This document shows, piece after piece, positions 52,567-61,092 of a DNA stretch of 64,000 bases (positions are counted from its first letter, which is position 1; each line of letters begins with the position of its first letter). Source of the stretch: an uncultured Lachnospiraceae bacterium (GTDB lineage: Bacteria > Bacillota > Clostridia > Lachnospirales > Lachnospiraceae); contig CACZBD010000001.1 in assembly GCA_902779305.1 (NCBI GenBank), forward strand, positions 62,001-126,000. The letters are read 5' to 3'. The notes under the pieces were generated by a model, which was not told the origin of the DNA, ran no database searches, and saw only the letters and a list, made by a program, of their open reading frames with translations. The position numbers were made by a program, and so were the translations under genes.

Positions 52567-52702
52567 GGACCGGAAGTTACGGCAACACTTCTCGGGGACG
52601 CTTCCGCTCATGTCCTCGCACAGCGGTTCTAAGCTCGAAAATACCTCGCTAAGAACCGGGCTGCGGATTGTCCCTCGAAGTCTTCCGTAACCTTCACGGT
52701 CC
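52567..52702 (+). repeat. Nested inverted-repeat element / structured RNA candidate between pgk and tpiA
   Basis: Three nested stems close on each other. Outer: GGACCGGAAGTTACGG (52567-52582) with the segment ending CACGGTCC (52685-52702). Middle: CTTCTCGGGGAC (52588-52599) with GTCCCTCGAAG (52670-52680). Inner: CAGCGGTTCTAAGC (52621-52634) with GCTAAGAACCGGGCTG (52648-52663). A competing local hairpin is possible: CGGGGAC (52593-52599) with GTCCTCG (52612-52618), which excludes the middle stem. No open reading frame or known RNA family is recognised. It fills most of the 205-base gap. Confidence 0.6.
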
Positions 52703-52754
52703 ATCAAGCGTAAGTCAGATTGGCTTGCATCATAATTTGAGAGTAGGTGAAAAA

Positions 52755-53501
52755 ATGGCAAGAAGAAGAATCATCGCAGGCAACTGGAAGATGAACATGA
52801 CACCGTCCGAAGCAGTTGCGCTTTGCGATACATTAAAAGATCTGGTAAAGAATGATGCGGTTGACGTTGTTTACTGCGTTCCCGCGATCGATATCGTTCC
52901 CGTGGCACAGGCCGTAAAGGGCACAAACGTGCATGTCGGCGCAGAGAACTTCTATATAGAAGACAAGGGTGCATACACGGGCGAGATCTCCGCTCCGATG
53001 TTAAAGGATGCCGGCGTGGAGTACGTGATCATCGGCCACTCCGAGAGAAGAGAATACTTCAAAGAGGATGACTGCTTCTTAAATAAGAAAGTAAAGAAAG
53101 CTTTCGAAGCAGGCATTACCCCGATCCTTTGCTGCGGCGAGAGCTTAGAGCAGAGAGAAATGAACGTGACGATGGACTGGATCCGTCTGCAGATCAAATC
53201 TGATCTTGCAGGAGTAACTGCGGATCAGGTCAAGACCATGGTCATCGCATACGAGCCGATCTGGGCGATCGGAACCGGCAAGACCGCTACATCCGATCAG
53301 GCGCAGGAAGTCTGCAAAGGCATCCGTGATCTGATCGCAGAAATGTATGATGCTGCTACGGCTGAAGCGGTACGCATTCAGTACGGCGGATCGATGAACG
53401 CAGGCAATGCGGCAGAACTGCTCGCAAAGCCCGACATCGACGGCGGCCTCATCGGCGGCGCTTCCTTAAAGCCCGACTTCGGCCAGATCGTTAACGCTTA
53501 A
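52755..53501 (+). CDS. tpiA: Triosephosphate isomerase (248 aa)
   Basis: Interconverts dihydroxyacetone phosphate and glyceraldehyde 3-phosphate. ATG 52755 follows AGTAGGTGA (52742-52750). Substrate and catalytic residues are in place: Asn10/Lys12 (AGNWKMN), His95 in IIGHSERRE, catalytic Glu in [14 protein letters not shown] (about 166), and the phosphate loop [10 protein letters not shown]. Length is typical. Followed by an unusually long perfect hairpin. Confidence 0.98.
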   Translation: MARRRIIAGNWKMNMTPSEAVALCDTLKDLVKNDAVDVVYCVPAIDIVPVAQAVKGTNVHVGAENFYIEDKGAYTGEISAPMLKDAGVEYVIIGHSERREYFKEDDCFLNKKVKKAFEAGITPILCCGESLEQREMNVTMDWIRLQIKSDLAGVTADQVKTMVIAYEPIWAIGTGKTATSDQAQEVCKGIRDLIAEMYDAATAEAVRIQYGGSMNAGNAAELLAKPDIDGGLIGGASLKPDFGQIVNA

Positions 53502-53518
53502 ACTAAAACCATCAACAC

Positions 53519-53570
53519 AAAGCAAGCTTGACAAATTGTCAATGACAATTTGTCAAGCTTGCTTTATTTT
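53519..53570 (+). terminator. Terminator of tpiA with a 23-bp perfect stem
   Basis: The arms 53519-53541 and 53543-53565 are perfectly complementary over 23 positions around a single central base (begins AAAGCAAGCTTGAC, ends GTCAAGCTTGCTTT), followed by ATTTTA. The inner pairs would open to make a usable loop. Confidence 0.8.
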
Positions 53571-53589
53571 ACACCCGGTCAGGTATAAT
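53559..53589 (+). promoter_or_regulatory. Possible promoter overlapping the tpiA terminator
   Basis: TTGCTT (53559-53564) lies in the hairpin's 3' arm; a perfect TATAAT follows at 53584-53589 with a 19-base spacer, long but usable. Confidence 0.4.
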
Positions 53590-53638
53590 AAAATCGGAGT
53601 ATTTTTCGTGAACGCAACATGCCTGGGAGGGACCGGAT

Positions 53639-56188
53639 ATGAACGATCGGAAGATATTAGGACGGATTTATGTTTTAGGTTTTGTTTTTCTGCTTTTTGT
53701 GATTTTCTTTCCTGCGCGTGCAGTATGGGCAAGCGAGACGGAAAGACCGCTTAAGGTAGTAAAACCGCGGGGCGATGTCTATACGTTTACAGACGATGCC
53801 ACGCCCGGCGCTGAATATGTGATCTATGTCACAGACGGCGTAGACAGCACGGGCAATATCCCTGACTGGGATACGCTTACCGCTAAACTGCAACATGTGG
53901 ACCAGAAGACGGCAGAGGGCACGTCGCTTACGTTTGAGATCCCGAAGAATGCCGTAACCGGAAACAGCACCGTCTATATAGCAGATGGTGCGGAAAATGA
54001 ATGCCATGTTGCCGGCTTCCTTACGCAAGAAGAGGAAGTATGGGATGCGGGGTATCAGTCTGCGTCCTATTATACGGATGCGCAGTTTACGAGTAGTTTA
54101 AGAACGGAATATAAAATAAGCAGCGACCGCAGTACGGCGGCGATCGTGAACATGCTTCCCAAGCGTGCCTATCTGAAACTGCAGACAAAAGCGCCCGATG
54201 AATACGGGCTGGACGGCGCTTATCTGGCGGTTCCCGTGGAACTTGAATGGACGGCGCCTGCCGGCGTCGATGGTTTTCATACAGCCACAGACAGTGAAAT
54301 GTTCTTTCGCGCAACGGTGACAGTCCGTACGGATGATGCTGCGGGTAGAACCGGAGCAGCATGGGCCAAAGCATTTCCCGTTCCGGCGCTTAAAGTTAAG
54401 ATCAAGGGACCGGACAAACCGGATCCGAAACCGCAACAGTATCATCGGATCAGTGTGCAGAATATGGCAGAAGCCTTTCTGTATCAATCGGAAACAACGG
54501 ATAATTCTGCCAATTCCGCAAAAAGCGGTGAGGCGGTCATTATCCGGTGGAAGAGAACATGTTACGGCGGAAACGAATCCGAGGACGGTTATGAATTTGT
54601 AAAATGGATCATAACCGGTGCCGAGCCGCAGGATGGAACAAGCCCGCAGACCATGTTTACCATGGGCGATACGGATGTGACGGTTCAATTCCTTGAAAAA
54701 AAGGTCCTGTATCAGGGGCAGGAAAGCGAAGAGGAGGAACCGGCGGAGCGCGATAAGGACACAAAACTCTCCAAGTTGAAATACGGAAAAACATCCCTGA
54801 CGCTGGTGAAGGGAAGCAAAGAAACCAATCCCGCCCTTGCGACACCTGCAAAAGGGGTTTCGGCAGAGGCTCTTCCCGCGGTTACTTATGTTACGGATAA
54901 TAAGGACATCGTAACGGCAGGCACGGACGGAACATTCTATGCAAAAGATGTGGGCGAGGCAGTGGTCACCGCCTATTGCGGAAACAAAAAAGCAACATGC
55001 AAAGTCACTGTGATCAGTCCGACAGAAAAGATCGTGATCCTCGACGAGAACGGCAGGTCGAGACCGGATGCCTACGATGAGAATATAATGTTTCAGACCA
55101 ATTGGACAGACTGGCATAAGAAACCGGAGAAGGCTATTATTCTTAAATCCGGTGAAAACATGTCCCTTCGCACGCAGTTCTATCCCTGCGACAGCACGGA
55201 TCCCAAGAATGTGACATGGAATGTATATGCATGGCCGATGCCGCTGCAGGACAGAGAGGGAAATAATTATTATAAAAGGGATAAGAACGGCCACATCATA
55301 TTTAAAAAGGACAGCAGATATGCCACGGTCAAAAACGGCGTTCTGAGTGCAAAGGAAACGATCGAACCGAACGACCACAATCCCATTTTTGTTGCAGCTA
55401 CGGTAAAGCAGACCATCATTGATGAGGCGACCGGCAAACCGAAGACTGTCGACCTGACTTCCATGGTGCCGGTTTATGTGCATCCCATTGTAGCTGATAA
55501 AGCAACCAACAAAGAGGATCCGACGCATACGCTTTCCCTGAAGAAGCAGACCGTAAACATGGTGACTACGGAAGGGAGCAATACGTTTGATCTGGGTCTG
55601 AGTTTATCCTCTAAACAAAAGACGGATGCAGTCGGTGAAAACTACATCATCGAGTGCGAATCCTTAAATCCCAATGTGGCAAGCGTTGAGAATCTCACAG
55701 ATCTTGTAGCAACGGATACAAAAGGCAAAAAGGGAGCGGCAACCATACGGATCAGGGCAAACAATCCGGGATTTACCTATATTATTGTCAGAAGCAGGAA
55801 CAAGGATCAGCCGTATGCGAACATACAGCGCTGCAAGGTTACGGTCTCGCGGCCCGCAACGGTTGTAACGGCTGTGAGCGGCACCCTGAAGATCGGATCG
55901 GGGCCCATTAAAATCTATAACAGAAAAACCAGACAATACGAAGACTCGGAGGATGTGAAGATCCTGACCATGCGCAAGGGCTCCTATGGTACGATCGAAG
56001 CGCTGCTCACACCGTACGATTCGACGGACCTGAAAAATGTTAAGATCAGCGCTTCCGGAGGGGTGAAGATCAAAAACGGAATGATCTGCGCCACAACCCT
56101 TACGAAACCGGACAAAGGCAAGTATGCAACGGTCACGATCACCTGCGGCAAGTTAAAGGACACCGTTTACATCACGGTGACAAGATAA
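53639..56188 (+). CDS. Secreted protein with Ig-like domains (849 aa), unknown function
   Basis: ATG 53639 follows GGGAGGGA. A signal peptide (hydrophobic LGFVFLLFVIFFPARAVWA) ends near residue 31. From about 260 to 360 a segment ending YEFVKWIITGAEPQDGTSP...MGDTDVTVQFLEKK resembles bacterial beta-grasp/InlB-B-type repeat units. About residues 378-460 form a Big2-like Ig domain: LKYGKTSLTLVKG, then NKDIVTAG, then GEAVVTAYCGNKKATCKVTVIS. Further Ig-like modules are likely to the end (ATVTITCGKLKDTVYITVTR). No LPXTG, SLH or choline-binding anchor is seen. The next gene follows after 19 bases, so they form a pair. Probably a surface or released matrix protein; not a family I can name. Confidence 0.82.
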   Translation: MNDRKILGRIYVLGFVFLLFVIFFPARAVWASETERPLKVVKPRGDVYTFTDDATPGAEYVIYVTDGVDSTGNIPDWDTLTAKLQHVDQKTAEGTSLTFEIPKNAVTGNSTVYIADGAENECHVAGFLTQEEEVWDAGYQSASYYTDAQFTSSLRTEYKISSDRSTAAIVNMLPKRAYLKLQTKAPDEYGLDGAYLAVPVELEWTAPAGVDGFHTATDSEMFFRATVTVRTDDAAGRTGAAWAKAFPVPALKVKIKGPDKPDPKPQQYHRISVQNMAEAFLYQSETTDNSANSAKSGEAVIIRWKRTCYGGNESEDGYEFVKWIITGAEPQDGTSPQTMFTMGDTDVTVQFLEKKVLYQGQESEEEEPAERDKDTKLSKLKYGKTSLTLVKGSKETNPALATPAKGVSAEALPAVTYVTDNKDIVTAGTDGTFYAKDVGEAVVTAYCGNKKATCKVTVISPTEKIVILDENGRSRPDAYDENIMFQTNWTDWHKKPEKAIILKSGENMSLRTQFYPCDSTDPKNVTWNVYAWPMPLQDREGNNYYKRDKNGHIIFKKDSRYATVKNGVLSAKETIEPNDHNPIFVAATVKQTIIDEATGKPKTVDLTSMVPVYVHPIVADKATNKEDPTHTLSLKKQTVNMVTTEGSNTFDLGLSLSSKQKTDAVGENYIIECESLNPNVASVENLTDLVATDTKGKKGAATIRIRANNPGFTYIIVRSRNKDQPYANIQRCKVTVSRPATVVTAVSGTLKIGSGPIKIYNRKTRQYEDSEDVKILTMRKGSYGTIEALLTPYDSTDLKNVKISASGGVKIKNGMICATTLTKPDKGKYATVTITCGKLKDTVYITVTR

Positions 56189-56207
56189 ACGGAAAGGAGT
56201 GCAAAGT

Positions 56208-58898
56208 ATGAAGCGTATCATAAAGAATCTGAATGCCAAAAGAATGCTGCAGTTTTGCTTATACACCGCATTGCTCTCCGTGATATTGTTTGCCGCGATC
56301 CGGTACAGGGCAAGTGCAAACAGTAATGTTACTTTAAGCGAGTCTGATGTCTTTTTTAACACGGCGGATCATTGTCTTACGGTCACGGTGGATGGAAACG
56401 CCAATGACCGCAGCATCGGTCTGATCGCCGAAACGTTTTCGGACGGACAGGCAATTGAGCGGAGATTCAAGACCATTAAAGGTTCCGGCACGGTTAAGTT
56501 TGATGCTTTTGAGAGGGGCGATCTGTTTGAGTTCAGGATCATTGCCGTGGATAAGACCACGCTAGCACCGGTATGCGATGCCTTGGAGCTTGTCAGGCAG
56601 GCAGGCGAAAACGAAGTCACACAGAGCGAAAATGAAGTGAATATCCCTGTTCTCACGGCCGGAACATCCACAGCCCTTAAGGCAGTGACAAAGGATCTGA
56701 TCCTTGCAAATAGGACGCTGGATGCGATTGAAGCGTTGAACAGTGAGATCGTCAGTGTGGAAATCACGGAAGATGTGATAACGGAAGAAGAGGATGAAGA
56801 CGGCGTGACGGTTACCCGGGTCACGCAGGAAACAAGAACGGCCCAACTGCTAAGATATGATGCCGTTTCCGTGAATGAAGAGGTGTGTGCCGAAGCCAAT
56901 AGCCGGCTTGATGCCATGAAGGATGCATACGATAAACTGCGCATATCTTCTGCCGTTCTGTATGAGCTTGCGGGAGAAAACGAGCAGTTGAGTGCCTATG
57001 CGCTGCAGGCGGGAGATATCGCAAAAACTGCAGAAGAAGCAGCTCTGGCACTCGAAACCGATCTGGCGACAAAACACGAAAATAAGGATCAGAACGATAC
57101 CGCATTTCTTGCAGAGATCGAAAAAGTCAGGGAAACACATAAGATCGTGCGGATCTGCGGCGGTGCAGGCGTGCTGTTAGATGGCGGTTTCTCCACCTAC
57201 CCGAAGGGCGCGGATCTTGCGCTTGTTTCCGATCAGGATTCCTCCGTAGTCATTCTGGAACCGGATAACGGTAAAGTGACAAAGGGAAGCGCTCTAAGAT
57301 CGGGATTTGATAATGATATGGATCAGATCATCATTACAGCCGGAGAGGATGCGGCAGAGCTTGCAACGCTTGCCGTGGGCGCAGAACCTGTCTTCAGGGA
57401 ATATGACGGGTTTGCTGCATCAGACGGAAGCCTTGCAACACAATTGACGACCGTTGCATATACTGCCGGCGGAACATACAGTGAAAGCTCCGTTTCCATG
57501 CTGACAGCCTATGCGAAGGAACTCTTTGCCGTCGCTTTAAACGGGACGCACGAAACCTATGCGGAGATTGAAGAAGCGTTCCTTGCATCGGCAGATAATT
57601 CGGCCGCAGCACTCGGTGCTCTTACGGTTGGCGGTCTGGAGGCTGCTGATGAGGCATTTTCAGATGACCTGACGGATGCCTATAATGACAGGAGAGGTCT
57701 TGCGGAATACTGGAGCTGCGGGGATCCGGCCAATCTGAAAACAGATTATTACGGGATCCATTGTACCTGCGACCGGGAAGGAAACATCGTCGGTATGTAT
57801 GAACATTTCACATACGGGGTAAAATGTGAGGAACTCTATTTCACATCATCCGTGCCTGACAAGAACGGAGATCATATCCCGGATTCCAGAAAAGGATGTG
57901 TCTACGAAAAGATATGGCGCAGCATTGATGATCCTGATCCGAATGTGCCGGGCTATGATCCCGCAAACATCAGAATCCAGCTCTATGAGGTATGTGAATA
58001 CGGCAAGAGTACAACGAACCTGCTGGGCTCGCCGGGCGGTGACTATGGGGATGATGATGACGCAGACTTTTTGGGAGAAGCGCCGGAAGCAGAAAATGGC
58101 GACGCCGGTGAGAGGCTTGCCGTGATAGAGGAGCGGATCAATGAGTATGACGATCCGGAGGGAGAGCCTTCGGTGCAGGTGTGCCATTTCAAGAGATACT
58201 ATGAAAATAACGTGAACGGTCAGGTCGAGATCGAGAGTGTGGCGGTCTACAATCCGAATCTCTGGGAATACTATAAGAGTCAGGGTGAGAGCTGGGACAG
58301 AGCCAGAAGCAAATGCTATGACATCCTCAGGCAGAAGAATTATACCAGAGACGGAAAACTCGCACTCGATATTTCCTATGTTGGATCCGTTCCCGGCTAC
58401 GCGCGAAATGATATGGTCTATATCCAAAAATTTGATACGTCAGACGGCAGTCCCATGCTTGCTGCAGAGTATTATGAGCCGGCCACCTGGATGTCAGGCA
58501 TAGGCCTGCTCATGGGTTATGCATATTTTACCTTCAATCCGACTTATCGCAGCGAGTACAGAGCTTATTATACACCGGAATACTTTGACTTTAATGAGCG
58601 GACCAGACGTGTTCCGGAAAGCAAGAGGCGGCTGTTTTACGGAAAAGTCCGGTATTACCGCTCGAAGGACGGAAGCATCACCGGCTACAATCATCTTGTC
58701 AGCTGGGCGGATCCCAGAGAAGATGACGATAAGATCATCTTTAACGGCGCGGATATAACCAGTTTTCCGACAGACAAGTTCATGCTGGAAGAATTTGACC
58801 AGAAGAATGTCGGAATATGGCACTGGGTGATCCGAGATGATAACGTTGAGATTAGTGTGGATAATTATGAACGGATCTTCCGGACGGATCAGAACTGA
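56208..58898 (+). CDS. Secreted or membrane-anchored protein (896 aa), unknown function
   Basis: ATG 56208 follows AAAGGAG (56193-56199); an in-frame GTG at 56199 overlaps that site. An N-terminal hydrophobic helix (about 13-31) ends near RYRASA, a possible signal-peptidase site. Residues about 35-120 look like a beta-sandwich. A largely helical, Ala/Glu-rich stretch with coiled-coil character follows (about 140-330). DKNGDHIPDSRKG (about 550) matches a thrombospondin-type-3-like calcium loop. A Cys-containing region (CTCDREGN, KGCVYEK, YEVCEYG) and a Tyr-rich C-terminal half (YYRSKDGSITGYNH) complete it. No sorting motif is visible. It is encoded 19 bases after the Ig-like secreted protein and probably acts with it. 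I do not recognise the family. Confidence 0.8.
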   Translation: MKRIIKNLNAKRMLQFCLYTALLSVILFAAIRYRASANSNVTLSESDVFFNTADHCLTVTVDGNANDRSIGLIAETFSDGQAIERRFKTIKGSGTVKFDAFERGDLFEFRIIAVDKTTLAPVCDALELVRQAGENEVTQSENEVNIPVLTAGTSTALKAVTKDLILANRTLDAIEALNSEIVSVEITEDVITEEEDEDGVTVTRVTQETRTAQLLRYDAVSVNEEVCAEANSRLDAMKDAYDKLRISSAVLYELAGENEQLSAYALQAGDIAKTAEEAALALETDLATKHENKDQNDTAFLAEIEKVRETHKIVRICGGAGVLLDGGFSTYPKGADLALVSDQDSSVVILEPDNGKVTKGSALRSGFDNDMDQIIITAGEDAAELATLAVGAEPVFREYDGFAASDGSLATQLTTVAYTAGGTYSESSVSMLTAYAKELFAVALNGTHETYAEIEEAFLASADNSAAALGALTVGGLEAADEAFSDDLTDAYNDRRGLAEYWSCGDPANLKTDYYGIHCTCDREGNIVGMYEHFTYGVKCEELYFTSSVPDKNGDHIPDSRKGCVYEKIWRSIDDPDPNVPGYDPANIRIQLYEVCEYGKSTTNLLGSPGGDYGDDDDADFLGEAPEAENGDAGERLAVIEERINEYDDPEGEPSVQVCHFKRYYENNVNGQVEIESVAVYNPNLWEYYKSQGESWDRARSKCYDILRQKNYTRDGKLALDISYVGSVPGYARNDMVYIQKFDTSDGSPMLAAEYYEPATWMSGIGLLMGYAYFTFNPTYRSEYRAYYTPEYFDFNERTRRVPESKRRLFYGKVRYYRSKDGSITGYNHLVSWADPREDDDKIIFNGADITSFPTDKFMLEEFDQKNVGIWHWVIRDDNVEISVDNYERIFRTDQN

Positions 58899-58902
58899 TA
58901 CG

Positions 58903-58931
58903 AAAAAGCGGGGCAATGGCCCCGCTTTTTT
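58903..58931. terminator. Bidirectional terminator between the secreted-protein pair and gpmA
   Basis: AAAAAGCGGGGC (58903-58914) pairs with GCCCCGCTTTTT (58919-58930) around AATG, with T-runs in both reading directions. Confidence 0.9.
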
Positions 58932-58951
58932 AGCATGATCATAAACTGTAT

Positions 58952-59698
58952 TTATTTTGCCTTGCCCTGGTTGGCGACCGCATTCATTTTAGCCTGCAGC
59001 GCTTCCTGGTCGCCTAAGTAGTAGTGTCTGATCACCTTGAAATCATCGTCAAATTCGTAAACAAGCGGAACAGCTGTCGGGATGTTGACACCGATGATCT
59101 CGTCGCTGGAAAGGTTGTCAAAGTATTTTACAAGAGCTCTTAAGGAATTGCCGTGCGCAGCGATCACAACACGTTTGCCTGCCTCCATATCCTTCTTGAT
59201 CACATCATTAAAATAAGGAACAACACGTTCGATCGTGGTCTCTAAGGACTCGTTAGCGGGAAGCAGGGACTTGTCGACATCACGGAACATTTCCTGCTTT
59301 GTGGCGCTTCTTTCATCACTTTCTTCCAGCGCGGGCGGCTTCACGTCAAAGGAACGTCTCCAGATCTTTACCTGCTCCTCACCGTATTTCTCGGCGGTCT
59401 CGGACTTGTTCAGGCCCTGCAGTGCGCCGTAATGACGCTCGTTGAGCTTCCAGGACTTGATCACGGGCAGCCATGCTCTGTCCATCTCATCAAGAGCGAT
59501 GTTCAGGGTGTGGATCGCGCGCTTCAGATAGGAAGTGTAGCATACGTCAAAATCATAACCTTCCTCTTTTAAGATCTTGCCGGCGTTTTTGGCTTCCTCG
59601 CGTCCTTTGTCGGAAAGTTCCACATCCGTCCAGCCTGTGAAGAGGTTCAGCTTGTTCCATTCACTTTCGCCATGTCTGATCAGTACCAGTTTCATCAT
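58952..59698 (-). CDS. gpmA: 2,3-bisphosphoglycerate-dependent phosphoglycerate mutase (248 aa)
   Basis: Interconverts 3- and 2-phosphoglycerate. The phosphohistidine motif [12 protein letters not shown] is at the N-terminus (His9 counting from the first Met). The family segments [32 protein letters not shown] and [14 protein letters not shown] (second His) are intact. GGAGAA lies 7 bases upstream of the first of two adjacent ATG codons. Length of about 248 is standard. It is encoded opposite to the gap-pgk-tpiA cluster 5.4 kb away. No certain promoter was found in the 257-base region shared with the sortase gene. Confidence 0.97.
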   Translation of the reverse strand: MMKLVLIRHGESEWNKLNLFTGWTDVELSDKGREEAKNAGKILKEEGYDFDVCYTSYLKRAIHTLNIALDEMDRAWLPVIKSWKLNERHYGALQGLNKSETAEKYGEEQVKIWRRSFDVKPPALEESDERSATKQEMFRDVDKSLLPANESLETTIERVVPYFNDVIKKDMEAGKRVVIAAHGNSLRALVKYFDNLSSDEIIGVNIPTAVPLVYEFDDDFKVIRHYYLGDQEALQAKMNAVANQGKAK

Positions 59699-59884
59699 AG
59701 TTCGTTTCTCCGTTTCTTCTTAATAATATTATGTAGTCATTCTGCCGCATCTTTTTCCGCAAAGGATCGGACGCCGGCCTCGCTTCCCATCGTATCACAA
59801 TATCTTGGATTTGAAAACAGACAGGGCGTATCTTTTATATAAGAAAGAACTTGACGGAAAAAGTAGGGATCCGAAAAATAGTTA

Positions 59885-59919
59885 ACATAATTGAATTATG
59901 TAAAGAAACATGTTATACT
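59885..59919 (+). promoter_or_regulatory. Sortase gene promoter with overlapping palindromic operator candidate
   Basis: TTGAAT (59891-59896), 17-base spacer, TATACT (59914-59919). The -35 is embedded in a perfect palindrome ACATAATT-G-AATTATGT (59885-59901). No known repressor consensus is matched with confidence. Confidence 0.55.
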
Positions 59920-59954
59920 GATTATTACTCACTCTAGAAATCCGGAGGCGTAAG

Positions 59955-60797
59955 ATGTCCAAAAAACAGATCATCCTAACCGTTATTGCAAGCCTGGTCG
60001 GCATATTTGCGATTTTCATGCTTGTGAAAACGTTTCTGGAATATAAGGTTGCAACGGATGAATATGCGGACTTAGACCAGTTCGTCACAGAAGCGGAACC
60101 GCTGTCGGAAGAGGACGAGGCGGCCATGGTCGAAGCGATCCAGACCTATACGCAGGATGAAAAATACAAGTTTGAGGTCAACTACAGGCGAAGCGATTTT
60201 CCGAACCTGAACATTGATTTTGCCGGACTCAAAGCCGTGAATCCTGAGGTTGTGGCCTGGGTTTACGTCGGACCGGTCGGGATCAGCTACCCGGTCGCAC
60301 AAAGGCCTTCCGATACCAAGAATGAATATTATTTGCATCACACGCTGGAAGGAAAGGAAAACAGTTCCGGCTGTATCTTCATGGATTACAGCGTGGATCC
60401 GCAGCTGACCAGCTGGAATACGTTCCTGTACGGACATAACATGAAGAACGGCTCCATGTTCGGAAGCCTCAGAAAATACATCAGCAACCATAAGCTTTAC
60501 GATAAGGACCCGTATATCTATATTTTCAGGGAAGAAGGGATCTATCGTTATAAGATCTATTCCTTCTATTTAGATACGCCGGAATCCAAGATGTATTATG
60601 TGTGCAAGACACTGAAAGAGTACCGCGCATATATCAGGACCGCATTGGAAATGTCGGTATATGACTGTGACACAAAGACCAGTGAGGAGCAGAACACCGT
60701 TACGCTCGTGACCTGTTCGGGCGCGGGCGCCGGGAAAAAGCGGTTCTTTGTCCATGGGATCAGCGTGGACTGCTATCTTTATCCGCCCAAGAGATAG
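59955..60797 (+). CDS. Class B sortase (280 aa)
   Basis: Membrane-bound transpeptidase that attaches surface proteins to peptidoglycan or assembles them. An N-terminal membrane anchor (about 7-27) is followed by an acidic linker and the sortase fold (about 85-275). Catalytic residues are in place: His161 in YGHNMKNGSMFG, Cys254 in LVTCSG and Arg263 in KKRFFVHG. The YGHNMKNGSMF text and extra N-terminal helices mark the SrtB family. The next gene encodes a large exported protein, a plausible substrate whose C-terminus, where a sorting signal would lie, is outside the window. Expression is probably controlled at the palindrome over the -35. Confidence 0.93.
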   Translation: MSKKQIILTVIASLVGIFAIFMLVKTFLEYKVATDEYADLDQFVTEAEPLSEEDEAAMVEAIQTYTQDEKYKFEVNYRRSDFPNLNIDFAGLKAVNPEVVAWVYVGPVGISYPVAQRPSDTKNEYYLHHTLEGKENSSGCIFMDYSVDPQLTSWNTFLYGHNMKNGSMFGSLRKYISNHKLYDKDPYIYIFREEGIYRYKIYSFYLDTPESKMYYVCKTLKEYRAYIRTALEMSVYDCDTKTSEEQNTVTLVTCSGAGAGKKRFFVHGISVDCYLYPPKR

Positions 60798-61092
60798 GAA
60801 AGGGCAAAAGTCACATATTGCACAAAAAGTAACAAAAACAATTGACATTATATGGCAAATGTGATAATCTTACATCACGAAATCATCTCGAAAAGACTTG
60901 TGGGAAAAGGTATTTGTCGGGAGTCTGGTCCAAAAAATTTAGGTAAAATCGGATTGTTCTTAAAAAAATACAATATTTTTTGCAAAAACCTGCCCCTTTT
61001 TGGTCTTTTTTGTTGTCTTAACCTAGTGAGGGAGTGTATCTAAAAATATAGGGGGAAACTATTAACAAGTCATACAGAATAGGAGAGAATGT
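60798..61092 (+). promoter_or_regulatory. Long leader between sortase and anchor-A protein genes
   Basis: A consensus TTGACA lies at 60842-60847 with GATAAT (60863-60868, 15-base spacer) or TAATCT (60865-60870, 17-base spacer), implying its own promoter and a 5' leader of about 215 bases. The leader is A/T-rich in its second half and contains AAAAAATA-CAA-TATTTTTT (60963-60981). AGGAGAG precedes the ATG at 61093. No known riboswitch class was recognised. Confidence 0.45.

Noticed and set aside
54098..55528. Long open frame of 476 codons on the - strand
   Set aside because: It lies wholly within the secreted protein gene on the + strand, has no ribosome binding site or recognisable domain, and its protein is rich in Cys/His/Ile as expected from antisense of Glu/Asp/Thr-rich coding sequence.
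60842..61092. c-di-GMP riboswitch upstream of the surface protein gene
   Set aside because: The leader lacks the conserved core segments of class I or II c-di-GMP riboswitches.
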